A stretch of 22,991 bases of DNA. Source: Hyphococcus sp. GTDB lineage: Bacteria; Pseudomonadota; Alphaproteobacteria; Caulobacterales; Parvularculaceae. A program made the position numbers and the translations under genes. Position 1 is the first letter of the stretch; every line of letters begins with the position of its first letter. The stretch is from positions 1-22,991 of the forward strand of contig BQJH01000017.1 in the NCBI GenBank assembly GCA_021604605.1. Reading direction: 5' to 3'. This document shows, one piece after another, positions 14,720 through 21,691 of the stretch. The notes under the pieces were generated by a model. It was not told the DNA's origin and made no database searches. It saw only the letters and a list, made by a program, of their open reading frames with translations.

Positions 14720-14737
14720 GGGGAAATTATATTCCCC
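14720..14737. repeat. GGGGAA inverted repeat upstream of the zur promoter
   Basis: GGGGAA (14720-14725), ATTATA, TTCCCC (14732-14737): a perfect 6-bp inverted repeat with an AT centre, just upstream of the predicted -35 box. It could be a protein-binding site; no T run supports termination. Confidence 0.4.
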
Positions 14738-14764
14738 AACACAACCTAAGGGATAGGAACAAGC

Positions 14765-14787
14765 GATAGAGCAGGTTCCGCCCTATC
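14765..14787 (-). terminator. Candidate terminator of the iron-binding-protein gene
   Basis: On the minus strand, GATAGGGC, loop GGAACCT, GCTCTATC: an 8-bp stem with one G-U pair, 21 bases after the stop of the binding-protein gene. The following GCTTGTTCC is only moderately T-rich. Confidence 0.4.
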
Positions 14788-14807
14788 CGGCAGTGGCCAT
14801 ACGGTGA

Positions 14808-15905
14808 TTACGGCCAGCCAACCTGATCAAAAATTCTGATCGCCGTCGGCTGATTGATACCATAATTGGTGACCGGGAGATCGTCGGCCTTAAATTGTCC
14901 AAGCGCCGCGACAGGGCCCTCCGCCTCCACGCCAACGGCGATCGGGTATTCGTTATTGCCGAGAGCAAAAGCGCCTTGTGTTTCGTCGCGCAGCAGGAAC
15001 TCGAGCAACTGTTCGGCATTTTCCGGGTTCGGCGCATATGTCATCACACCGGCGCCTGAAATATTGACGTGGGTTCCACGGCCATCCTGATTGGGAAATA
15101 GAACGCCAAGCTTTTCGCCAATTTCAGCTTTTTCGCTATCATCCGAACCAACGAAGCGCGCCACGTAGTAGCTGTTGACGATGCCTATACGGCAGAGCCC
15201 TGCCGCAACCGCTTCAATTTGCGCCGTGTCATTGCCTTGTGGCTTGCGCGCAAAATTAGCGACGACCCCTCGCGCCCATTCTTCAGCGGCCTCCTCACCC
15301 TCATGAGCAATGATAGAAGCCAGTAAAGACTGGTTATAGATATTGGAAGATGACCGTACACAGATCATGCCCTGATATTTCGGGTCTGCTAGATCAGCGT
15401 AATCTTTTAACCCTTCAGGCAATCCCATGTCTTTGTTGTAAATGACGATGCGGGCGCGTTTCGTCATGCCAAACCACTTTCCTTCAGGATGACGGAACTG
15501 ACTGGGTACGCCTTTTTCCAGCATCTCGTTACTTGTTGACCGGAAGATACCGCGCTGTTCACCGCGCCATAAAATGCCCGCATCAGCGGTAATGAAGATA
15601 TCTGCCGGAGAAGCCTCGCCCTCACGCGCGATACGTTCGATCAACGCATCACCGTTCGCTTCAATCACATTGACCTTAATGCCGGTTTCTTCCGTAAACG
15701 CATCAAATAAGACAATGTCAGAATCATAATGACGCCCTGAATAAACATTGACATCCATTGACGCCGCCGCCTCTGTTGGCGCTTGGGCCGATGGGTCTTC
15801 AGTATTGGACTGTTGCTGCCCACAAGCCGCGAGAGCGACCATTGTTGTGGCAATCAAACCGGAACGTAGGGAAAAACTGGATTTCTTAAGAATGGACAGC
15901 GTCAT
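14808..15905 (-). CDS. fbpA: Ferric-iron ABC transporter substrate-binding lipoprotein (FutA/FbpA type)
   Basis: A 365-residue periplasmic iron-binding protein. The signal region ends in a lipobox with Cys28 (VALAAC), followed by a Gln/Ala/Pro-rich tether (about 29-50), so it is membrane-anchored. The body starts VNVYSGRHYDSD (His59, Tyr60) and contains SPADIFITADAGILWR (about 99-114), SSSNIYNQSLL (Tyr190) and IVNSYYVARF (Tyr246-Tyr247). These His and Tyr positions match the iron ligands of the FutA/IdiA-FbpA group (class with a Tyr-Tyr pair). It should deliver Fe3+ to the divergent permease. It is downstream of the ATPase gene on the same strand, 66 bases apart. A Fur-box-like sequence lies in that gap. 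Confidence 0.94.
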   Translation of the reverse strand: MTLSILKKSSFSLRSGLIATTMVALAACGQQQSNTEDPSAQAPTEAAASMDVNVYSGRHYDSDIVLFDAFTEETGIKVNVIEANGDALIERIAREGEASPADIFITADAGILWRGEQRGIFRSTSNEMLEKGVPSQFRHPEGKWFGMTKRARIVIYNKDMGLPEGLKDYADLADPKYQGMICVRSSSNIYNQSLLASIIAHEGEEAAEEWARGVVANFARKPQGNDTAQIEAVAAGLCRIGIVNSYYVARFVGSDDSEKAEIGEKLGVLFPNQDGRGTHVNISGAGVMTYAPNPENAEQLLEFLLRDETQGAFALGNNEYPIAVGVEAEGPVAALGQFKADDLPVTNYGINQPTAIRIFDQVGWP

Positions 15906-15920
15906 AAGGATTCTCTTTGT

Positions 15921-15935
15921 TGATAATAATTCTTA
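15921..15935. promoter_or_regulatory. Fur-box-like sequence upstream of the iron-binding protein
   Basis: TGATAAT-A-ATTCTTA is a 7-1-7 inverted repeat with five of seven pairs intact, similar to the GATAATnATTATC core of Fur boxes. It lies 16-30 bases before the start of the binding-protein gene. This is a motif match only. Confidence 0.4.
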
Positions 15936-15971
15936 GTAGCACATATTGCAGAATAGGCAACACAGCACAAG

Positions 15972-16991
15972 TTATTGATTTAAAAAGATAAAAATATTGC
16001 ACGGATCAAAAGACAGACTGAGGCGCTGGCCAATTTTCACTTTTTCACTCAACCGAACCCGGATTGGCGGTGAAAGCGAAGGCGTAGCAAGGTAGGCCAC
16101 CCAATCGGGGCCGGAAAAGCGCAGATCAACAACTTCCAGCCCGCCTGTTTTAGTAATCTCTCCCGCAATCGCACCTTCGCGGATCACGGCAAGGCCAGAG
16201 CCTGAAGCCAAACCCTCTGCTGGAAAGTCACCAATTGCGGTTTTCAAAATACCGTTCTCGATCGCCCCTGCCACCACCTGACTGCCCGGGAAAATTGTAG
16301 CCCCTTCCGGCGTTTGCGGAGACCGAAAAAGTATCTCAGGCGCCGCCGCCTCAACAATCCGACCCTCTTTCATCAAGGCGACGCGGTCACCCAGTACCAG
16401 CGCCTCTTCGGGGTCGTGCGTCACCATCACAACAGAAACATTCTGCTCTTTCAGTATGCGGCGCAAATCTTCCCGCACTCTTCGGCGCAACGCTGTGTCG
16501 ATGCTTGCAAACGGTTCATCCAACAGCAACGCTTTGGGCTCGCGGATCAGCGCTCTTGCGAGCGCCGTACGTTGCTGTTGCCCTCCAGACAATTCAAAAG
16601 GGTAACGCTCGGCTAGTCCGCCAAGGTCCATCGCTTCCAACTGCGCCGCAACACGGGTCTTCACCTTCTTCGCCGGCCCGTCGCAACCAAAGGCGATATT
16701 CTGTTTTACGCTGAGGTGAGGAAACAGAACAAAGTCCTGAAAAACAAAACCGATCTCACGTTTTTCCGGCGGGATTTCCTGACCAGGTGCGGCAAGCGTC
16801 TTACCTTCCAGCTCAACAGCGCCTTTTTGCAGCTTTTCCAGACCCGCCGTGAGGCGCAACAACGTAGTCTTGCCGCATCCTGACGGGCCAAAAAGCGACA
16901 GGATTTCCCCTGGCGCGACTTCAAGAGTTGCATCCTGAACCACCGCAACCCGGCCAAACCGGTGGGAAATATTTGAAAGCCTAAGCGACAT
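15972..16991 (-). CDS. fbpC: Ferric-iron ABC transporter ATP-binding protein
   Basis: A 339-residue ABC ATPase that powers iron import. Motifs: Walker A GPSGCGKTT (about 35-43), Q-loop FVFQDFVLFPHLSV (about 82-95), signature LSGGQQQRTALARAL (about 134), Walker B ALLLDEPFASID (about 154) and the H-loop MVTHDPEEAL. The C-terminal 100 residues (from about 240) look like a TOBE-type regulatory domain, as in FbpC and other importers of this class. The ATG at 16991 has TTAGGCAG about 10 bases upstream. It is divergent from the permease gene (64 bases between starts) and is followed by the binding-protein gene. Confidence 0.94.
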   Translation of the reverse strand: MSLRLSNISHRFGRVAVVQDATLEVAPGEILSLFGPSGCGKTTLLRLTAGLEKLQKGAVELEGKTLAAPGQEIPPEKREIGFVFQDFVLFPHLSVKQNIAFGCDGPAKKVKTRVAAQLEAMDLGGLAERYPFELSGGQQQRTALARALIREPKALLLDEPFASIDTALRRRVREDLRRILKEQNVSVVMVTHDPEEALVLGDRVALMKEGRIVEAAAPEILFRSPQTPEGATIFPGSQVVAGAIENGILKTAIGDFPAEGLASGSGLAVIREGAIAGEITKTGGLEVVDLRFSGPDWVAYLATPSLSPPIRVRLSEKVKIGQRLSLSFDPCNIFIFLNQ

Positions 16992-17055
16992 GCGCGCGCT
17001 GCCTAACAGTATTATTTACATAAAGCGGCTTTGGAAATGCCGTATTTTCGCATAG
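16992..17055. promoter_or_regulatory. Divergent promoter region of the iron transporter
   Basis: A 64-base AT-rich gap between the divergent ATPase and permease genes must hold both promoters. On the minus strand, TTTCCA, 17 bases, then TAATAC is the best but weak candidate. I see no convincing Fur box here. Confidence 0.35.
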
Positions 17056-18702
17056 ATGTCACCCTCAAAGGGTTTGACGCCATTGGGCAAATCCGATGTT
17101 AGGAAGAGTATCTTGCGCAGGATTTTCTACATAGTGACGCTTTTTGTAACGGCGATGTTCGTCGCCGCGCCAATCGTCGCAACCCTTCTGACCGGGATCA
17201 GCGCGGACAGCAGTTCCTTATTCTTTTCTAAAACAGGGCTTGGGTATTTCTCTGGCACGATCATCCTTTGCGTCAGTGTTGGCATCGGCGCTGGCGCCAT
17301 AGGCGCGCTAACCGCCTTGATTATTTCTTTAACCGAATTTCCGGGCCGGAGAGTTTTAGCCGTCTTGATGGCGCTGCCTTTCGCAATCCCTGCTTATGTC
17401 GCGGCCTATGTCTATGCAGATATGCTGGGCCCTTTCGGACCGGTGGCGCAAGTCATTGGCGTGCAGAACCTTCCTGAAATTCGCTCCATGCCCGGCGCGG
17501 TTTTTATTCTGACATTGATGACCTACCCCTATGTTTATCTCGCCATGCGGGCGTCCTTTGCGGGAAGGTCATCTGCATTGCTTGAGGCTGCGCGCATGCT
17601 CGGTGTCGGGCCGGTTCGCGCAGCGCTCAACATTCTCTTAACAGCAGGGCGACCGGCTCTTGCCGGCGGGCTTGCGCTTGTCTTGATGGAAACGGCGGCT
17701 GACTTTGGCGTCGCAGATTATTTCGGCGTGAAGACACTAAGCGTTGGCATTTTCAGGACATGGCAGGGGCTTGGTGACCTTGCAGGCGCAACCCAACTTG
17801 CCGCAGGATTATTTTTAGTGGCGCTTATTTTCGTGCTGCTGGAGGACATCACCAGACGCGGCGAAAGCGCTGAAAACACAAAAGCCTATCGCAACACATC
17901 GCGCATCAAACTGGCGCCTCATCATGCGGTAATCGCAATTCTCTTTTGCACCATCCCAATCATGTTGGGGTTTATTTTTCCCGCAGCTGATTTGATCGGA
18001 AAACTAAACTCAGACTTATCCGCGATTGCCGGGCGTAACCTTGTCAGCGCCATATCCAACACATCCATGATCGCGGTATCAGGCGCAATCATCGCTATCT
18101 CTCTGGCATTGGCTTTGGCCTACTCAGCAAGACAGATGCGTTCACTCATTGGCAAAACGCTTCTGCGCATCGCGTCTCTTGGCTACGCCATTCCCGGCGC
18201 CGTTATCGCCATCGGGATTTTGTCCCTGACAGCCGGTCAGACCTATATAAACAGCGCCACGCTTTTTGGCGGCGTCATAATCCTGCTTTACGCTTACACA
18301 GTGCGCTTTTTAACCGCCGGATATAATTCAGCCGCCGCAGGCCTCTCTCAAATCAGTATACAAATGGATCATGCGGCGCGCTCGCTTGGCGCAGGCGGGT
18401 GGCGTATCCTGACAGAAATCCACTGGCCGCAAGTAAGCGGCGCCGTCCTTGCCGGGGCTGCGATCATCGCCATCGATATCGCGAAGGAACTACCAGCGAC
18501 ATTGTTGTTGCGGCCATTTAATTTTGAGACCCTGTCAACGCACATTTACCGACTGGCGTCCGATGAACGGCTCGCTGACGCCGCCCCCGCCGCCTTGATC
18601 CTCATCGGGCTCGGTCTGGTCCCGACGCTGGCGCTAACATTTTTATCCGGGCATAAAAAAACCGGCGGAAACCTTGAAGCCCCCGCCGGTCAATCACTTT
18701 AG
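17056..18702 (+). CDS. fbpB: Ferric-iron ABC transporter permease (fused two-domain)
   Basis: A 548-residue inner-membrane permease with about 12 hydrophobic segments arranged as two homologous halves, as in FbpB. Each half has the ATPase-contact EAA loop: EAARMLGVGPVRAALNILLT (about 177-196) and HAARSLGAGGWRILTEIHWP (about 437-456). Typical family pieces are FAIPAYVAAYVYADMLGPFGP, TAADFGVADYFGVKTLSVGIF and KELPATLLLRPFNFETLSTHIYR. The start is uncertain. The ATG at 17056 has no ribosome site, whereas a TTG at 17113, 19 codons in, is preceded by AGGAAGAG (17101-17108). The C-terminal tail coincides with the terminator of the opposite gene. Confidence 0.95.
   Translation: MSPSKGLTPLGKSDVRKSILRRIFYIVTLFVTAMFVAAPIVATLLTGISADSSSLFFSKTGLGYFSGTIILCVSVGIGAGAIGALTALIISLTEFPGRRVLAVLMALPFAIPAYVAAYVYADMLGPFGPVAQVIGVQNLPEIRSMPGAVFILTLMTYPYVYLAMRASFAGRSSALLEAARMLGVGPVRAALNILLTAGRPALAGGLALVLMETAADFGVADYFGVKTLSVGIFRTWQGLGDLAGATQLAAGLFLVALIFVLLEDITRRGESAENTKAYRNTSRIKLAPHHAVIAILFCTIPIMLGFIFPAADLIGKLNSDLSAIAGRNLVSAISNTSMIAVSGAIIAISLALALAYSARQMRSLIGKTLLRIASLGYAIPGAVIAIGILSLTAGQTYINSATLFGGVIILLYAYTVRFLTAGYNSAAAGLSQISIQMDHAARSLGAGGWRILTEIHWPQVSGAVLAGAAIIAIDIAKELPATLLLRPFNFETLSTHIYRLASDERLADAAPAALILIGLGLVPTLALTFLSGHKKTGGNLEAPAGQSL
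18655..18690 (-). terminator. Intrinsic terminator of the amidohydrolase operon, inside fbpB
   Basis: On the minus strand, ACCGGCGG, a 14-base loop, CCGCCGGT, then seven T's. The stem is 8 bp and GC-rich. It lies about 22 bases after the stop of the minus-strand amidohydrolase and wholly within the last codons of fbpB on the other strand. Confidence 0.8.
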
Positions 18703-18712
18703 ATATTTAGAG

Positions 18713-20026
18713 TTATTCGCCGCCGCGATATGCGTGAGGCAAATCTCCACGAGATAGATCGCGGTAGCGTTTCATGAGCGCGTTTTGTCTATTGCCAAGG
18801 TCTTGCACAACACCATCAATCAACACGGCTTCAGGCTGGGTTGTCACCTCTAACGGATCGCCATCCCAAACCACGACATCAGCAATTTTACCAGCTTCCA
18901 AAGTGCCGAGCCGTGACGCCAACCCAAACATTTCAGCAGGATTGATCGTCAAGGCCGCCATCGCCGCATCATGAGGCAGTCCTTCAGCAACAGCATTGCC
19001 AGCCTGTTGTGTGAGCGCACGCAAATTATGGGCGCCAAAACCAGGCGGGTTATAAAACGCAATCTTGACGCCCGCCGCATGAAGGCGCGCCGCGTTCTCA
19101 AGCGTAGCGCTCAAATCTTCGAACTGGCTGGGTAGATTGACCAGCGGATCAAGGATCACCGGGATGTTCGCCGCCTGAAGCGCATCACCAACTCGCCATG
19201 CTTCCGAGCCGCCAACGACAATGACACGTAAGCTGTAAGTGTTTTTCAACTCAATCAGTTTTCGAATATCATTGGCGCCGTCAATCCGAACCAGCAAGGG
19301 TTGCTCGCCTGCAATGACAGGGCCAAGCGCTTTCAAATCTGAAACCAGGAAGCGGCCTTCATGGGGTCGGCGAACATAATCATTCGGGTTCGCCCGGTAA
19401 GAACGCGCCTCATCAAGATATTCCCGCAAGACAAGCCAGGACCCCATGCGCGTATCGCCAGCGCGCGCCGCACCGCCATAGCCCATGACAAGAACCTGCG
19501 CCGCCGCTGGTTTCATGATTGAGTTCACGCGGCCCGACATATCGATCACCGCCGCATTGCCTCCAAAGAGCGTGTCGCCAGCACTCGGTGTGGATAGAGC
19601 GCGGGTTATGCCGCCCGCCCGGTTAATCGGGATCAATGTCGACGAGGGGTTGTAAGCATCCGTTGCATCAAGGGCCGCGCCAAGTGAAAACCCACCTTCA
19701 GGATAAGAATCATTACTCTCCTGATCGGCGCCAATTTCAACGAGGCCAATGCTTGAATAAGGTGCAAACAATCCGGGCGTCACCACTTTACCCGAAGCGT
19801 CAATAACCGTTGCATCAGACGGCGCTGTTAGGTCGGCGCCAACTTGTGCAATCCGCCCGTTGCGGATGATGACGTCGCCATCCTCAATAACATTGCCGGA
19901 GATCGTGTGAACGTCGCCATTCATAATCGCGACAGTTTGCGCAAAAGCGCTTGCCGACATTGCTACACAAGCGCTGACGCCAAGGAGAACACTCTTCATT
20001 GTTGATTTCATCATGGTACTGCTCAT
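18713..20026 (-). CDS. Exported amidohydrolase-superfamily protein with degenerate metal site
   Basis: 437 residues with a signal peptide ending near AFAQ (cleavage about residue 29), hence periplasmic. The small beta-sandwich parts (NGDVHTISGNVIEDGDVIIRNGRIAQVGADL and, at the end, LGTLEAGKIADVVVWDGDPLEVTT) mark it as an imidazolonepropionase-like amidohydrolase. Where active members have a His-x-His after PGxID, this protein reads PGLFAPYSSIGL, and few other histidines remain in the barrel, so metal binding is probably lost. Its ATG overlaps the upstream amidohydrolase stop (ATGA), implying coupled synthesis and perhaps a heteromeric complex. GGAG lies 8 bases before the start; in-frame ATGs at residues 5 and 10 are alternatives. 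Substrate unknown. Confidence 0.9.
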   Translation of the reverse strand: MSSTMMKSTMKSVLLGVSACVAMSASAFAQTVAIMNGDVHTISGNVIEDGDVIIRNGRIAQVGADLTAPSDATVIDASGKVVTPGLFAPYSSIGLVEIGADQESNDSYPEGGFSLGAALDATDAYNPSSTLIPINRAGGITRALSTPSAGDTLFGGNAAVIDMSGRVNSIMKPAAAQVLVMGYGGAARAGDTRMGSWLVLREYLDEARSYRANPNDYVRRPHEGRFLVSDLKALGPVIAGEQPLLVRIDGANDIRKLIELKNTYSLRVIVVGGSEAWRVGDALQAANIPVILDPLVNLPSQFEDLSATLENAARLHAAGVKIAFYNPPGFGAHNLRALTQQAGNAVAEGLPHDAAMAALTINPAEMFGLASRLGTLEAGKIADVVVWDGDPLEVTTQPEAVLIDGVVQDLGNRQNALMKRYRDLSRGDLPHAYRGGE

Positions 20027-21564
20027 TGGCCCGCTCCACCGGTAAAGTCGTTATCTTTCTGGCCGATTTCAAAATCCATACGCGGTGAACGCGCAGGATC
20101 GTCGCGATCATACATCAGCGCTCCATCGATGTAGACCTTCTCCGCTTTTGCATAAACGGAAAATGGATTGCCGCTCCAGAGAACAACATCTGCCGCTTTG
20201 CCGGCTTCAAGAGTTCCTGTTTGATCGAGGATACCCATGGACTTTGCCGGATGCGCTGTAATCCACGCGATGGCGTCTTTGGGTTCTACGTCTATGCCTG
20301 CGCGACGCCCCGCCGCCATCGCTTTTGCCGCTTCCTGATTAAGCCGCTGTACGCCAATGGCGCTGTCTGAATGAATGATGGCGCAACTGTTTGGCTGTGC
20401 ATGCACAAGTGCTGCATTCTCCATGACGGTGTCGTAAGCTTCCAGCTTAAAGCCCCACCAGTCAGACCACATGGCGGCGCAAACTCCGGCTTCTGCGAGA
20501 TAGTCGGCGATCTTGTAAGCTTCAATCGCGTGATGAAATGCTGTCACCTGATAATCAAACTCTTTGGCCATATCGAGGACCTGAACCATTTCATCCGCAC
20601 GGTAACAATGCATGTTAACGCGGATGTCGCCATCGAGAACGCCGGCTAAGGTTTCAAGCTTCAGGTCGCGACCCGGCGCGTCCGGCGCATCGCCTTTGTC
20701 TTCATCGTCATCATCTTTCGCCGCCCACTCTTCATAGTCGGTCTCATAGTCATCCCATTTCTTTTTGTAACCAGCCGCTTCAATCCACGCGCTGCGATAT
20801 CCGGCCATATTGCCCATTCTGGTGCCCGGGCCGCCTTTCTCGCCATAAACACGCTTTGGATTTTCACCGCAGGCCATTTTCAACCCATAAGGGGCGCCAG
20901 GAAACTTCATGCCCTGCACGGTGCGCGATGGTACGTTTTTCAAAACCACGGAGCGCCCGCCGAAAAGGTTTGCAGAACCCGGCAGAATTTGCAGGGTCGT
21001 CACACCGCCCGCCAGCGCTCTGGTAAATCCAGCATCTTGCGGCCAGACAGAATGTTCAGCCCAGACATGGGCTGTGTTTGGCGACGTGACTTCATTACCG
21101 TCAGATGTTGAGGCCATGGAAGGCGATGGATAGTCACCGAGATGGGAGTGAATATCGATGACGCCCGGCGTGATCCATTTTCCGGCGGCGTCAATTTCAA
21201 CTGCGCCATCAGGCGCTGTCACATCCTCGCCGGCGCCAACTGCGGCGATCTTACCGTCCTGCAAGAGAATTGAGCCACCTTCAATCTGGTCGCCAGCCGC
21301 GGTTAAAATCGTTGCGCCTGTAATCAACACAGTATCTGAGGGATAGGCTTCATAGGTTGAAGGGTAAGGATTTTTTGACGGCAAAGACGGCCCGTCATCA
21401 CTTGCTTCTTCGCTCTCACTATTAGCTGCGGTTTCTTGTGCTGTTGTTTTGCTCTCGCCAGCAGCTTCCGCCGCGTCAGTTTCAGTTGCTGGATTATCGC
21501 CCGTTTGTTGTGAGCATGCCCCCAGCAAGAGCGCACACAGCGCGGCCAGTTTCAATTTTTGCAT
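20023..21564 (-). CDS. Amidohydrolase lipoprotein with intact metal-binding histidines
   Basis: 513 residues from the ATG at 21564, chosen because GAGG precedes it at 5 bases; an adjacent ATG (21567) and a TTG (21579) are alternatives. The lipobox LLGAC puts the lipidated Cys at residue 17. A Ser/Glu/Ala-rich tether of about 45 residues follows. The catalytic domain has ITPGVIDIHSHLGDY (His139, His141), VNMHCY (His319), AFHHA (His344/345) and IIHSDS (Asp400), consistent with a metal-dependent amidohydrolase. LGTLEAGKAADVVLWSGNP-like residues near the end match the composite domain of imidazolonepropionase-like enzymes. An acidic insert (about 283-298) is unusual. It probably hydrolyses a small amide or peptide-like substrate in the periplasm; substrate unknown. 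Divergent from the PhoD-like gene. Confidence 0.92.
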   Translation of the reverse strand: MQKLKLAALCALLLGACSQQTGDNPATETDAAEAAGESKTTAQETAANSESEEASDDGPSLPSKNPYPSTYEAYPSDTVLITGATILTAAGDQIEGGSILLQDGKIAAVGAGEDVTAPDGAVEIDAAGKWITPGVIDIHSHLGDYPSPSMASTSDGNEVTSPNTAHVWAEHSVWPQDAGFTRALAGGVTTLQILPGSANLFGGRSVVLKNVPSRTVQGMKFPGAPYGLKMACGENPKRVYGEKGGPGTRMGNMAGYRSAWIEAAGYKKKWDDYETDYEEWAAKDDDDEDKGDAPDAPGRDLKLETLAGVLDGDIRVNMHCYRADEMVQVLDMAKEFDYQVTAFHHAIEAYKIADYLAEAGVCAAMWSDWWGFKLEAYDTVMENAALVHAQPNSCAIIHSDSAIGVQRLNQEAAKAMAAGRRAGIDVEPKDAIAWITAHPAKSMGILDQTGTLEAGKAADVVLWSGNPFSVYAKAEKVYIDGALMYDRDDPARSPRMDFEIGQKDNDFTGGAGQ

Positions 21565-21691
21565 CATTCCCTCAATCAATGTCAGTTGTTTGCTTCGGAA
21601 TTGTCTTTGGCTATGGCATAAGACGAAATCAAATTATAGAGGCGGAATATCTTGCACTGCAGCAAGAGCAATCGGCGAATGAGGGGTATGC

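Noticed and set aside
21650..21667. Hairpin TCTTGC-ACTGCA-GCAAGA upstream of the PhoD-like gene
   Set aside because: A 6-bp stem is common by chance, and no promoter geometry around it supports a role.
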